From positions 1-35,133 of the forward strand of contig PLAX01000139.1 of assembly GCA_003135255.1 (NCBI GenBank): DNA of 35,133 nucleotides. The letters run 5' to 3'. Below the pieces are notes generated by a model, which had not been told where the DNA came from, did not search any database, and worked only from the letters and a program-made list of their open reading frames with translations. Shown here one piece after another: positions 6,799-15,287 of this stretch (its first letter is position 1; each line of letters opens with the position of its first letter). Origin of the DNA: Candidatus Dormiibacterota bacterium. Lineage in GTDB: Bacteria; Chloroflexota; Dormibacteria; Aeolococcales; Aeolococcaceae. The position numbers and the translations under genes were made by a program.

Positions 6799-8328
6799 TC
6801 AGAAGAACCCGAGAGGCTTGGTGCTGTAGCTCACCAAGAGGTTCTTGGTCTGGGAGTAGTGCTCCAGCATCATCTGGTGGTTCTCCCGGCCGACACCCGA
6901 GATCTTGTAACCCCCGAAGGCTGCGCCCGCGGGGTAGAGGTGGTAGCAATTGGTCCACACCCTTCCCGCCTTGATGGCCCGGCCCATCCGGTAGGCGAGG
7001 TTGCCGTTGCGAGTCCACACCCCCGCGCCCAAGCCGTAGAGCGTGTCATTGCCGATCTCCACGGCGTCCGCTTCATCCTTGAAGGTCGTGACAGCCAGTA
7101 CTGGACCGAAGATCTCCTCTTGGAAGACCCGCATCTTGTTGTTGCCCTTGAGCACTGTCGGCTGGAAGTAGTATCCACCCGCCAGCTCTCCCTTCAGCTC
7201 AGCGGGTTGCCCGCCAATCAAGCACTCAGCGCCTTCCTGGCGACCGATCTCAACGTAGGAGGCGATCTTCTCCAGCTGCTGAGCAGAGACTTGAGGTCCG
7301 ATCATCGTCGCCCGGTCGAGCGGATTGCCTTGGATGATCTTCTGGATCCGCCCCAGAGCACGCTCCATGAATCGGTCATAGATCGACTCTTGGACAAGCG
7401 CCCGGGAAGGGCAGGTGCAGACCTCGCCCTTGTTGAACGCGTACAGCACGAGACCCTCAACGGCCTTGTCCAAGAACTCGTCATCCTCAGCCATCACGTC
7501 TTCGAAGAAGATGTTGGGGGACTTGCCACCGAGCTCCACGGTCGAGGGGATGATGTTCTCCGCGGCGTATTGCATGATGAGACGCCCGGTGGTCGTCTCC
7601 CCGGTGAAGCCGATCTTGGCAATGCGTGGGCTTGTCGCCAGGGCCTTTCCGATCTCACCGCCCGGGCCGGTCACGATGTTGATCACACCTGGTGGCACCA
7701 CGTCCGCGATCACCTCGGCCAGCTTCAAGATCGACCATGGCGTTGGGGACGCCGGCTTGAGGACGGTGCAGTTGCCGGCGGCCAGGGCTGGGGCGATCTT
7801 CCACGCAGCCATCAGGAGCGGGAAGTTGAACGGGACGATCTGCCCCACCACACCGAGCGGCTCGTGGAAGTGATAGGCGACAGTGTCCTTGTCAATCTCC
7901 GTCAGGCGACCTTCGAGCGAGCGGGTCGCGCCGGCGAAGTAGCGGAAGTGGTCGACGCACAGCGGGATGTCGGCGGCGAGCGTCTCTCGCACCGGCTTTC
8001 CGTTCTCCCAGGATTCGGCCACTGCCAGCATCTCGAGGTTGGCCTCGATGGCGTCTGCGATGCGGTTGAGAACCGCGGCCCGCTCGGCAAGCGAGGCCTC
8101 GCCCCAGGCCCCCTTGGCGCGGTGGGCGGCGTCGAGTGCCAGCTCCACGTCCTCAGCGGTGGACTTGGCCACCTCGCAGAACGGCTTGCCGTTGACGGGG
8201 CTGACATTCGCCATGTACTGCCCCTTGACCGGGGCAACCCATGCTCCCCCGATGAAGTTCTCGTAGCGAGGCTTGACCTCTACGAGACTGCCTGGGCGGC
8301 CTGGCGCCACGAAGACGTCTGTCGTCAT
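6799..8328 (-). CDS. NAD-dependent aldehyde (acetaldehyde) dehydrogenase
   Basis: A 509-residue member of the aldehyde dehydrogenase superfamily, closest in look to the ExaC/AldB/AcoD group that oxidises acetaldehyde and similar aldehydes to acids with NAD. Seen: VPFNFPLLMAAWKIAPALAA with KPASPTPWS (cofactor region), FTGETTTGR, the catalytic Glu motif VELGGKSPNIFF, the catalytic Cys region GEVCTCPSR, and EEIFGPV. ATG 8328 is preferred to ATG 8343 because GGAGG lies eight bases before it and is itself within the upstream ATG codons. The DUF779 gene follows at once. Two 11-base direct repeats lie just upstream and may be regulatory. The exact substrate cannot be read from the sequence. Confidence 0.94.
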   Translation of the reverse strand: MTTDVFVAPGRPGSLVEVKPRYENFIGGAWVAPVKGQYMANVSPVNGKPFCEVAKSTAEDVELALDAAHRAKGAWGEASLAERAAVLNRIADAIEANLEMLAVAESWENGKPVRETLAADIPLCVDHFRYFAGATRSLEGRLTEIDKDTVAYHFHEPLGVVGQIVPFNFPLLMAAWKIAPALAAGNCTVLKPASPTPWSILKLAEVIADVVPPGVINIVTGPGGEIGKALATSPRIAKIGFTGETTTGRLIMQYAAENIIPSTVELGGKSPNIFFEDVMAEDDEFLDKAVEGLVLYAFNKGEVCTCPSRALVQESIYDRFMERALGRIQKIIQGNPLDRATMIGPQVSAQQLEKIASYVEIGRQEGAECLIGGQPAELKGELAGGYYFQPTVLKGNNKMRVFQEEIFGPVLAVTTFKDEADAVEIGNDTLYGLGAGVWTRNGNLAYRMGRAIKAGRVWTNCYHLYPAGAAFGGYKISGVGRENHQMMLEHYSQTKNLLVSYSTKPLGFF

Positions 8329-8851
8329 CACTTGGTCCTCCATGTCAACTCTTCACATTCCCTGACACAACGAGTATCTGCGGTACTGCTCCCTGACACA
8401 GCCCTGCCCTGACCGGCGCAGCCCGTGGCGCTCGCCCCGTCGGCGAGCTCGCCTTGTTGGCTGGTTTGACCACACCAGATTCACTTGACGTCCCAACTGG
8501 GAAGACGCCGGTTATCAGCGTGGACATGGTGGGCGTCGCCTGGTGCGTCCAGGAGGCCACGTCGACCATCAGGATGGCACCCTGGACCCTCGGTGTCAAC
8601 CGCGACCACGGGCTTCCGCCAAGGCGTGCTTCACGCGCTCTTGGGCAGCCGCTCCAACGGGCTTCCCAACGATATCGTTTCCAGCCTTCGCGGATGGGTC
8701 GGCGGATGACGCCCTTGGCACGCTCCATGCTCAAGCTGGAGCCGTCGCATGACCCGGCTCGCTATGGTTGACATCCCCGCGCTGTCCATGACGGGCCAGT
8801 ACACGACAGCCCTCGCCGACCAGCGACAGCCACGAGCGACAGGAGGGTGGC
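8329..8851. other. divergent intergenic region between aldehyde dehydrogenase and malic enzyme
   Basis: About 520 bases lie between two divergently transcribed genes. Open frames exist on both strands (for example 8345-8734 minus and 8454-8771 plus), but none shows a ribosome site together with recognisable protein character. The region should hold both promoters. The only clear structure is the direct repeat pair at 8359-8400. Confidence 0.55.
8359..8400 (-). promoter_or_regulatory. two 11-base direct repeats upstream of the aldehyde dehydrogenase
   Basis: TCCCTGACACA occurs at 8359-8369 and again at 8390-8400, identical, 31 bases apart start to start (about three helical turns). On the coding strand this reads TGTGTCAGGGA. 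The near copy is about 30 bases before the ATG at 8328, where promoter or operator elements would lie. A binding site for an aldehyde- or alcohol-responsive regulator is inferred. Confidence 0.45.
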
Positions 8852-10510
8852 ATGGCCACAGCAAAAGCGAGCCCACGGATCGTTCAGAAGCGCGGGGTCG
8901 AGCTGCTTCGCGACCCCGAGCTCAACCGATCAACGGCCTTTACCGAGGAGGACCGTGAGGCGTTCGGCCTCACTGCACTGCTTCCTTCAGGGGTCGACAC
9001 GGTGGACATCCAGGTGCAGCGAGCCCGGCAGCAGCTGGACGACAAGCCGACCGACCTGGAGCGCTACATCTACCTCATCAGCCTGGCAGACAACGACGAG
9101 ACACTCTTCTTCAAGGTCGTCATGTCGGATCCGGCGCACTTTCTCCCCATCGTGTACGACCCGACGGTCGGAGAGGCGTGCCTCAAGTTCGGCCACATCT
9201 TCCGCCGCCCGAGAGGCATGTACCTGTCGGTGAAGCACAAGGGGCGGATGGCAGAGGTCATGCGGAATTGGCCGATCGCAGATGTGCGCGTCATCTGTGT
9301 CTCCTCCGGCGGACGCATCCTTGGTCTCGGCGACCTGGGTGCGAACGGCATGGGCATTCCCATCGGCAAGCTGCAGCTGTACACGGCATGCGCCGCCGTC
9401 CCACCCCAGCACCTCCTTCCCATCCACATGGACGTCGGCACCACGAACACCGGGCTGATCAACGATCCGCTTTACCTGGGGCTTCGGATGCCACGGATCA
9501 GCACAGAGGAGCTGGACGAGGTCGTCGACGAGTTCGTCGAGGCCGTCCAGCAGGTGTTCCCCGGTTGCTGCGTCCACTTCGAGGACTGGAAGGGTGAGGA
9601 TGCGATGCACCTCCTTGCCCGGTACCGCGACCGCGTCTGCTGCTACAACGACGACATCCAGGGCACCGCGGCCGTGACACTCGCCGGCGTGTTGACCGCG
9701 CTTCGCGTCACCGGTGGGCGCCTGCGCGACCAGCGCTTCCTGTTCTTGGGCGCTGGCTCCGCCGGCATCGGCATCGCCAACCTGGTCGCGTCGGCGATGG
9801 CTCGTGCCGGACTGGCGGAGGACCAGGCGCGGTCGCAGATCAGCTTGTTCGACGTCAACGGCCTGCTCGAGCCGAGCCGCACCGATCTCTTCGACTTCCA
9901 GAAGCCGTACGCCCACCCGCATGTGCCTTCGCGCGACTTCGTGGCCGTGATCGAGTCGGTCAAGCCGACCGCCATCATCGGCGTGAGCACCAAGGGCGGT
10001 GCGTTCACCAGGAAGGTCGTGGAGTCGATGGCGCGGATCAACGATCGGCCGATCATCTTCGCGTTGTCCAATCCCACCGAGCGCGCGGAATGCACGCCAG
10101 AGCAGGCGTATGCCTGGTCCGGCGGCCGCGCGCTGTACGCGGCTGGCGTGCAGTTCCCATCCGTTCGCGTCGGGAACCGCACGCTTACTCCCGGGCAGGC
10201 CAACAACCTCTACATCTTCCCGGCGGTCGGGCTCGCGATCTACGCCACCAGAGCCACGCGGGTGACCGACGAGATGTTCGTCCAAGCAGCACAGGCGCTC
10301 GCCGAGCAAGTCACCGAGCAGGAGTTGCAGAGCGGGTTGCTCTACCCGCCGCAGACAGACATCCTGAAGACGGAGGTCAGCATCGCGGTGCGTGTCGCCG
10401 ACCTCGTATTCGAGCGAGGACTCGCAGGCGTCGACAGGCCGAGCGATGTGCGCGTCTTCGTCGAAGCGCAGCTGTACACGCCAGCGTACACAGGGAACGG
10501 AACGCGGTGA
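8852..10510 (+). CDS. NAD-type malic enzyme (oxaloacetate-decarboxylating)
   Basis: A 552-residue large-type malic enzyme converts malate to pyruvate and CO2 with reduction of NAD(P). The N-terminal domain has LPIVYDPTVGEACLKFGHIF with the catalytic Tyr102, and GLGDLGANGMGIPIGKLQL with Lys173; then FEDWKGEDA and NDDIQGTAAV for metal binding, and the dinucleotide motif FLGAGSAGIGIANL. The C-terminal part has FALSNPTERAECTPEQAY. The length fits the family (about 540-570). ATG 8852 follows GGAGGG closely. It is divergent from the aldehyde dehydrogenase; together they could feed acetate or pyruvate into central metabolism. Cofactor choice between NAD and NADP is not settled; the overall type resembles E. 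coli MaeA. Confidence 0.95.
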   Translation: MATAKASPRIVQKRGVELLRDPELNRSTAFTEEDREAFGLTALLPSGVDTVDIQVQRARQQLDDKPTDLERYIYLISLADNDETLFFKVVMSDPAHFLPIVYDPTVGEACLKFGHIFRRPRGMYLSVKHKGRMAEVMRNWPIADVRVICVSSGGRILGLGDLGANGMGIPIGKLQLYTACAAVPPQHLLPIHMDVGTTNTGLINDPLYLGLRMPRISTEELDEVVDEFVEAVQQVFPGCCVHFEDWKGEDAMHLLARYRDRVCCYNDDIQGTAAVTLAGVLTALRVTGGRLRDQRFLFLGAGSAGIGIANLVASAMARAGLAEDQARSQISLFDVNGLLEPSRTDLFDFQKPYAHPHVPSRDFVAVIESVKPTAIIGVSTKGGAFTRKVVESMARINDRPIIFALSNPTERAECTPEQAYAWSGGRALYAAGVQFPSVRVGNRTLTPGQANNLYIFPAVGLAIYATRATRVTDEMFVQAAQALAEQVTEQELQSGLLYPPQTDILKTEVSIAVRVADLVFERGLAGVDRPSDVRVFVEAQLYTPAYTGNGTR

Positions 10511-10623
10511 TGGTGACGCTCACATCGGACGGTGAGGCCCTCGAGCACGTGCCGAGCGGTGCCGGGGCACCCAGGACCCGGATCGACGCCGTCGTCGTCG
10601 GCGGGTATCCGGATCGCTCCTAA
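10510..10623 (+). CDS. possible 37-residue peptide overlapping malic enzyme stop
   Basis: ATG 10510 overlaps the malic enzyme stop (TGATG), a form typical of translational coupling, and the frame runs 37 codons to TAA at 10623 (MVTLTSDGEALEHVPSGAG...). No family is recognised. It may be the remnant of a longer gene or a chance frame. Confidence is low. Confidence 0.25.
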   Translation: MVTLTSDGEALEHVPSGAGAPRTRIDAVVVGGYPDRS

Positions 10624-10652
10624 CGCGCCACCTGGTGCAGCCGTGAGGCTGT

Positions 10653-11354
10653 ATGGTGTTGCATGAATTCCCGGTCGACCAGGGAGGCCGACTGATCAAC
10701 ATTGAAGTCGCATCTCTGCTGAAGCCCAGCCCACGGTCGAAGGGACCGTGGGCTGGGCAGGCACGCCGGCGTTTCGTCTTCACCGCCGGTGCGGCATTGG
10801 TCTTCTGTGTGGCGGCGTGTGGCTCGACGAGCACAGCCCCGAGCGCCACCGGCACGGCGACAGCACCGGCGCCAGCGGCACCCACGGCCACGCCGACCCC
10901 GACCCCGACACCGACACCGACCTCGACACCGGCGCCGGTCGCGGTGATCGGCCCCGGCGCGGCAGATCCCATCACCGCGGTGGATGATGCCCTCGGCGAG
11001 AGCACTGGGTGCACGCTGACCCTCATCGCCCAACCGTGTCCCATGACGCTGCGTCTGGCCACGCGGATCGAGTCGCATCCCTTCACGGGGACCGGCGGCG
11101 GCGCGGCGTGGCGATGCCGGTGCCAGAATCAGACGGGCACCTCGACCTTCGCGCTGATCTCGCAGAGCGGAACCACCACGTACGTGTCCGAGAGCATCCC
11201 GGGGGGGTCGACGTCGATAAGCCTGCGGTGGACGGTGCTCGAGATCGCGGGCGCGTGGTTCGTCGATGATCAGGACACCGGGTGCACGGCGACCTCGATC
11301 TACAGCACCGCCTACGACTACGACGCGATCACCTCACCGGCGCCGACCTGCTGA
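10653..11354 (+). CDS. putative secreted lipoprotein with Thr/Pro linker
   Basis: A protein of up to 233 residues. The stretch ARRRFVFTAGAALVFCVAAC has a basic n-region, a hydrophobic core and a lipobox (CVAAC) with Cys56 as the likely lipidated residue. Next comes a low-complexity linker TPTPTPTPTPTSTP, encoded by an imperfect CCGACC-type repeat around 10890-10935, and then a domain of about 130 residues with several cysteines (GCTLTLIAQPCP, WRCRCQNQTG, DTGCTATS, final TC) that could form disulphides outside the cell. The domain is not recognised. The start is uncertain: ATG 10653 has only a weak ribosome site, and a strong hairpin at 10724-10758 lies between it and the signal peptide, yet no standard start codon exists after the hairpin. 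Confidence 0.65.
   Translation: MVLHEFPVDQGGRLINIEVASLLKPSPRSKGPWAGQARRRFVFTAGAALVFCVAACGSTSTAPSATGTATAPAPAAPTATPTPTPTPTPTSTPAPVAVIGPGAADPITAVDDALGESTGCTLTLIAQPCPMTLRLATRIESHPFTGTGGGAAWRCRCQNQTGTSTFALISQSGTTTYVSESIPGGSTSISLRWTVLEIAGAWFVDDQDTGCTATSIYSTAYDYDAITSPAPTC
10724..10758. repeat. perfect 15-base-pair inverted repeat
   Basis: GCCCAGCCCACGGTC (10724-10738) and GACCGTGGGCTGGGC (10744-10758) form a perfect stem with a five-base loop. It may terminate the malic enzyme transcript, although no T-run follows, or regulate the lipoprotein mRNA. Confidence 0.7.
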
Positions 11355-11839
11355 TCGTCGCCGCGGGGCGCGCTCCGCTGCCATCATGCGGCAGATGTGG
11401 CGTCCACAGCTATCCGATCGTTTGACCTGCTTATCGCACTAACCATCCCACACACTCCACCCCTCGGCAGCCGCCGTGCCCCCCATCCTCGCCGCCAGCT
11501 GGCACGTTTGCTAGGCGGAGCACGCGTCGGTGAGCCGGGACCCGCGGCCTTCCCCGGGCGACTCGGGCGACCCTAACCGCGAAGGCCAGGCCCGCAGGCG
11601 GGATGCGCGATCCGCGTGCGAGCAGGACGGCGTTACGTTCCGGTCCATGCAGACCGTCCGCCTCGTCTCTCTTGGAATTGCCTGGAATCCCCTCGACATG
11701 GCTGGATTCTGTTGGACACGGTCCCTGGCTGTTCCGACTGCCCAGCGTGACGTAGCTGCCGGAGGCTCATCGGTCACCTCACCACCCTCGACCACCCCGG
11801 TCTCCGCACCGGCTCCCACCCTCTACTCACCGATCCGGG
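11355..11839. other. intergenic region, no gene recognised
   Basis: About 485 bases separate the lipoprotein from the convergent hypothetical gene. Frames are open on both strands (11530-11994 plus, 11511-11819 minus), but their products are low-complexity and lack ribosome sites. No RNA gene, repeat or clear terminator was seen. Confidence 0.5.
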
Positions 11840-12274
11840 TCAGAGCACGGTGGGGTGCTCCCGCCTGCTCAGCATCTCGATGGTCACCTCGAGCGCGTCG
11901 AGGGCGTAGCGAATCCGGGCCAGCGCATCCTCTACCCGATCCCCCGGCCGCGCGAGGTACATCAGCCAGATGCGGCCGATGTGGATCTGCGTGATTCGCC
12001 GGACCTCCGCGTAGGCGCTCTCGAGATCGGCGCAGAGGCGCTCCATGCCCGGCGTGGACTGCAGCTGAGCCCTGCTCCTGTCCCACGCCCTGGTTCGGAG
12101 CAGCTTCTCGGGCAGCCGTCTCCTTCCGAGCGCTTCGTCGATCTGCCCCTCGGCGTCGCCGAGCTCTGCCACCAGGAGACGCAGGACCGCAAGGGGCTGC
12201 GTCTCCTGGGACGCGTGACCGGTTCGCCACCCGGAACGCGGAAGTCGACGCCACCACGCAAGCAGATCGGGCAT
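11840..12274 (-). CDS. conserved-looking helical hypothetical protein
   Basis: A 144-residue, strongly helical, charged protein (LRLLVAELGDAEGQIDEALG, ADLESAYAEVRRITQIHIGR, DALARIRYALDALEVTIEML). No family is recognised. No signal peptide is present; one segment (IGRIWLMYLA) is hydrophobic but too short for a membrane helix. The regular heptad-like spacing suggests a helical bundle, perhaps a partner-binding protein. The start ATG 12274 gives the longest sensible frame, but the ribosome site is poor. It lies downstream of tRNA-Pro on the same strand. Codon use is typical of a real gene in this GC-rich DNA, with G/C third positions. Confidence 0.6.
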   Translation of the reverse strand: MPDLLAWWRRLPRSGWRTGHASQETQPLAVLRLLVAELGDAEGQIDEALGRRRLPEKLLRTRAWDRSRAQLQSTPGMERLCADLESAYAEVRRITQIHIGRIWLMYLARPGDRVEDALARIRYALDALEVTIEMLSRREHPTVL

Positions 12275-12523
12275 CCTCAGCCCAGGCTAGCATCCCCCCG
12301 GAGCTCCTTGCCGCTCACCCTCGAGCTCTGACCTTCAGTCGAGCGCCGTCGAGTCAGGGCCCGCCAAGAGATGGCCGAGTAAGCCGGACGGCGCCGACCC
12401 ATGACCCTCCCCCGGCGGAGGCGGACCGCCACCACCAGGGCCGCCATCTCCCCCCTCCCCCCGCAGCGGCGAGGCTCTGGGCGTTGCCGGGAATCCCAGC
12501 ACTGAACTGAACTTATCTGGCTG

Positions 12524-12597
12524 TCGGGGAGCGCGGACTCGAACCGCGGACCCCTGGTCCCCCAGACCAGTACTCTAACCATCTGAGCTACTCCCCG
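12524..12597 (-). tRNA. tRNA-Pro (anticodon GGG)
   Basis: A full cloverleaf of 74 bases is seen on the minus strand: acceptor CGGGGAG/CTCCCCG, D-arm GCTC...GAGT, anticodon stem CTGGT/ACCAG with loop CTGGGGG (anticodon GGG), and T-arm CGCGG-TTCGAAT-CCGCG. The discriminator base is A. The C1-G72 first pair is a hallmark of bacterial tRNA-Pro. The 3' CCA is not encoded (CAG follows). Confidence 0.97.
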
Positions 12598-12794
12598 ACG
12601 GGTCCACGCCAAGTCTAGCGGAAGGCCCACCGGCCTTTCCCTGCTCCGGCCCGCGAGAGCGGCCCCGTACGTGCCGTCGGCCGGTCGAACGGCCCCCTCG
12701 TCCCGCCTCCGGCGGGGATCTGAGCGGCCGCAAGGAGCCGTGCGTCTCGCGCGACGCGCAGGGACCTGGCGCATTCGTGGCAAACTCCGCTGAC

Positions 12795-13430
12795 ATGCAT
12801 CGCACCGTACGCCTCGCCGCCTCTGCCGCCCTCGGCTATGCGATCGGATCGATCCCTTCGGGGGTCCTGGTGGGACGCCTCAGCCGCGGGATCGACGTCC
12901 GGGAGCACGGCAGCCACAGCATGGGCATGGCCAACGTCCTTCGCACCGCCGGACGCGGCCCCGCCGCGATCACGCTGGCCCTCGACATCGGCAAGGGCGC
13001 CGCGGCGGCCCGGCTGGGCGAGGCCATCACGCGCGATCGCGGCGGAGGCGCGGCCGCGGGCCTGGGAGCGGTGGTCGGGCACTCGTGGCCGGTCTTCGTG
13101 GGCTTCCGGGGCGGGAAGAGCTCCGCCACCCTGTTCGGTGCCGCCAGCGTGATAACCCCTCCGGTCGCCGGTGTCTCCTTGATCGCAGGCGCCGGCGCCC
13201 TCGCCATCACCCGAAGGACGTCCGTGCTCTCGCTCTCCGGAAGCATCGCCGGGGGCCTCGCCGCGCTGGTCCTGGGACTGCGCCGCCGTGACGCCGCCGG
13301 CCTCGCCCTGGCGCTGCCCGGGGTCGCGGTGGTGATCTACCGCCACCGGGAGAACATCAGCCGGCTGATCCGGGGCGTCGAGCCCGCCGTGGGTGACCCC
13401 GACACGAGCGACCCCGTCCCCACCGCCTGA
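12795..13430 (+). CDS. plsY: PlsY-family acyl-phosphate:glycerol-3-phosphate acyltransferase
   Basis: A 211-residue membrane protein of the PlsY family, which transfers an acyl group from acyl-phosphate to glycerol-3-phosphate, the first step of phospholipid synthesis. Family motifs are present: GSIPSGVLVGRL (motif 1), DVREHGSHSMGMANVLRTAG (motif 2, usually GSGNxGATNVxR), and GHSWPVFVGFRGGKSSAT (motif 3, usually GHxxPVFxxFKGGKGVAT). Several hydrophobic membrane segments alternate with basic loops. Substitutions in motif 2 (HSMGMAN for GNIGATN) and motif 3 (SS for GV) are unusual, so it may be a divergent paralogue. ATG 12795 is preferred because it places GSIP near residue 18, as in known PlsY; GTG 12777 is an alternative. 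It stands convergent to dhaK1. Confidence 0.85.
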   Translation: MHRTVRLAASAALGYAIGSIPSGVLVGRLSRGIDVREHGSHSMGMANVLRTAGRGPAAITLALDIGKGAAAARLGEAITRDRGGGAAAGLGAVVGHSWPVFVGFRGGKSSATLFGAASVITPPVAGVSLIAGAGALAITRRTSVLSLSGSIAGGLAALVLGLRRRDAAGLALALPGVAVVIYRHRENISRLIRGVEPAVGDPDTSDPVPTA

Positions 13431-13543
13431 CCGGGCACGTCCTCCCCGGGCATCCTGCGCACCGCGCCTCTGCCGGCCGGCGCGCGCCGCGAGCGAGCCC
13501 CTCCCCTGGGACGCGCGCCGAAGGGGCTCCCCCCTCCCCGGCC

Positions 13544-13560
13544 GGGTCCGGAGGGGACCC
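13544..13560. terminator. hairpin between convergent plsY and dhaK1
   Basis: GGGTCC (13544-13549) and GGACCC (13555-13560) form a 6-base-pair stem with loop GGAGG. A 12-base palindrome GCGGGATCCCGC follows at 13596-13607. No T-run is present, so a terminator role is tentative. The 190-base gap shows no gene. Confidence 0.3.
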
Positions 13561-13620
13561 CGCCGCCCGGGGCGCCCGTGAGGGCAAACCCGAGAGCGGG
13601 ATCCCGCGGGCCCTTCCCGA

Positions 13621-14616
13621 TCAGAAGACCCTGATCGACACCTCCGCCGGCTCGTTCAGCAGCCCCTTGATCTCCTCGTTCACCTTGAGCAGGGTGAGCG
13701 ACGCACCCGCCATCTCGAGCGATGTGCAGTACTCGTTCACGTAGCTGCGGAAGACCTTGATGCCCTGCGCCGCAAGCTTCTTGTGCGCGATGCCATAGAG
13801 CAGGTAGAGCTCGCCGATCGTCGTCCCGCCCAGCCCGTTGATCATGAGGGCGACCTCGTCACCGCTCTTGAAGGGGAGGTCGGGCACCACCGCGTTGAGG
13901 AAGATGTCGACGATCTCCGTGGCCGAGACCAGCTTGGTGCGCTGGCGGCCCGGCTCGCCATGGATGCCGATGCCGACCTCCATCTCGTCGTCGGCGATCT
14001 CGAACAGCGGTGATCCCTTGACCGGCGGGGTGCAGGAGCTCAGCGCGATACCGAGCGTCCTCACGTTGGCGATGACGTCATTGCCGATGCGCACCAGCTC
14101 CTCGAGCGACGCGCCCTTCTCCGAAGCCGCGCCCACCGCCTTGATGACGAAGAAGTTGCCGGCTACGCCGCGCCGTCCCACCGTCCAGGTCGAGTCCTTG
14201 ACGGCCACGTCGTCGTTGACGAGCAGCGTCTCCACCTTGATGCCGTCCGCCTCGCACATCTCCCGGCCCTGCTCGAAGGCGAGCCGGTCACCGGTGTAGT
14301 TGTTGACGAGGTGAAGAACCCCCTTTGGCGAGTTCAGCAGCTTGGTGGTCTCGTACACGAACTCCACCGGCGGTCCGGCGAAGACGTCACCGGGGCAGGC
14401 CGCGTCCAGCATGCCCTTGCCCACGATCATGGTGTGGGCGGGCTCGTGGCCGGAGCCGGACCCCTGAATGATCGAGACCTTGTTCGCCTGGGGCATGTCG
14501 GCGCGGTAGATGAGATTGTACTTGGGCTCGTACTTGAGCCTCCCATCACTGGCCAGGTAGATCCCCTCCAGCATCTCGGGAACGAATTGCCTCGGGTCGT
14601 TGACGAATTTCTTCAT
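13621..14616 (-). CDS. dhaK: dihydroxyacetone kinase subunit DhaK, copy 1
   Basis: A 331-residue substrate-binding subunit of PTS-type DHA kinase. Key residues are kept: His57 in GSGSGHEPAH, Asp110 in NNYTGDRLAF, and His219 in GIGIHGEPGR, which forms a covalent hemiaminal with the ketone in E. coli DhaK. The length fits DhaK (about 330-356). The gene follows dhaL1 by 14 bases and is last in the minus-strand operon SorC regulator, aldolase, HAD, dhaL1, dhaK1. The loop after His57 (TMIVGKGMLDAACPGDVFAG) and the Asp110 flank differ from copy 2 at 21815. A somewhat different ketose or regulation is possible. The kinase must get its phosphate from DhaL, which in turn needs DhaM. Confidence 0.93.
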   Translation of the reverse strand: MKKFVNDPRQFVPEMLEGIYLASDGRLKYEPKYNLIYRADMPQANKVSIIQGSGSGHEPAHTMIVGKGMLDAACPGDVFAGPPVEFVYETTKLLNSPKGVLHLVNNYTGDRLAFEQGREMCEADGIKVETLLVNDDVAVKDSTWTVGRRGVAGNFFVIKAVGAASEKGASLEELVRIGNDVIANVRTLGIALSSCTPPVKGSPLFEIADDEMEVGIGIHGEPGRQRTKLVSATEIVDIFLNAVVPDLPFKSGDEVALMINGLGGTTIGELYLLYGIAHKKLAAQGIKVFRSYVNEYCTSLEMAGASLTLLKVNEEIKGLLNEPAEVSIRVF

Positions 14617-14630
14617 GTGTCAGTCTCCCT

Positions 14631-15287
14631 CTATTCGTACTTCTCGCGCCAAGCGGCACTGATGCTTTGCAAGATGACGCCGACGGCAGTCGCCCCGGCG
14701 TCGACCGAGCCGATGCTCCGCTCCCCGGTATAGGCGGCACGGCCGCGCATGGCCAGCATCGGCTTGGTGCCCTCCGCCGCCCGGACCGCCACGTCCGCCG
14801 CCTCCTGGAGCGCTGCGCTCCCGTGGTCCTGCACCGCCTCGGGACGGGCCAGTTCGGCTTCCAACGTATCGATCGCAGGGACCAGGGCATCCAGGAGCGT
14901 CTTCTCTCCGAGCGACGCCCCCCCGCGGTGCATGATGCCCGCGACGGCGGCGCGGAGGATGGCGATCACGTCGGCACCGGTGAGCTCGGTCTTGTCGCCG
15001 GCCGCCTGCGACGCCCGCAGGAATGCCGTGCCCCAGATCGGACCGCTGACCCCACCTACCTTGCCGGAGAGCACGAAACCCACCTTCTTGAGGACCGCGC
15101 CCACGCTGCTCCGGTCGAAGGTGTCGTAGTCGCTGACCACCACCTCGAAGCCGTTCCGGAGTGAGTACCCGAAGTCGCCGTCCCCAACCACGCTGTCGAG
15201 CTCAGCGAAGTAGACGGCATTGTCGACGATGGTCTTCGCCATCGTCCTCAGAACAAGATCGACGTCATCGATTGCGCTCGCCGCCAT
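14631..15287 (-). CDS. dhaL: dihydroxyacetone kinase subunit DhaL, copy 1 (variant motif)
   Basis: A 218-residue ADP-binding subunit DhaL. Metal-binding aspartates D31, D36 and D38 are present in LDSVVGDGDFGYSLRNGF, but the His of the usual GDGDHG motif is replaced by Phe39 and the following TNMNRG/ANMNRG segment is changed. GGVSGPIWGTAF (ADP site) and YTGERSIGSVDAGA near the end are kept. The start at 15287 overlaps the HAD gene by 23 bases, so translation is coupled. In PTS-type DHA kinases ADP in DhaL is a fixed cofactor rephosphorylated by DhaM; the changed motif may alter this contact. Alternatively it belongs to a subfamily with a different substrate or partner. Confidence 0.92.
   Translation of the reverse strand: MAASAIDDVDLVLRTMAKTIVDNAVYFAELDSVVGDGDFGYSLRNGFEVVVSDYDTFDRSSVGAVLKKVGFVLSGKVGGVSGPIWGTAFLRASQAAGDKTELTGADVIAILRAAVAGIMHRGGASLGEKTLLDALVPAIDTLEAELARPEAVQDHGSAALQEAADVAVRAAEGTKPMLAMRGRAAYTGERSIGSVDAGATAVGVILQSISAAWREKYE

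Noticed and set aside
8345..8771. Open frames on both strands between aldehyde dehydrogenase and malic enzyme
   Set aside because: No ribosome sites, no recognisable family, and they overlap each other; long chance frames are common in GC-rich DNA.
10890..10935. CCGACC-type repeat considered as a CRISPR or minisatellite
   Set aside because: It is in frame and encodes the Thr/Pro linker of the lipoprotein; there are no spacers.
11511..11994. Open frames in the gap after the lipoprotein
   Set aside because: Products are low-complexity, Arg/Ser/Pro-rich and partly antisense to the hypothetical gene at 11840-12274.
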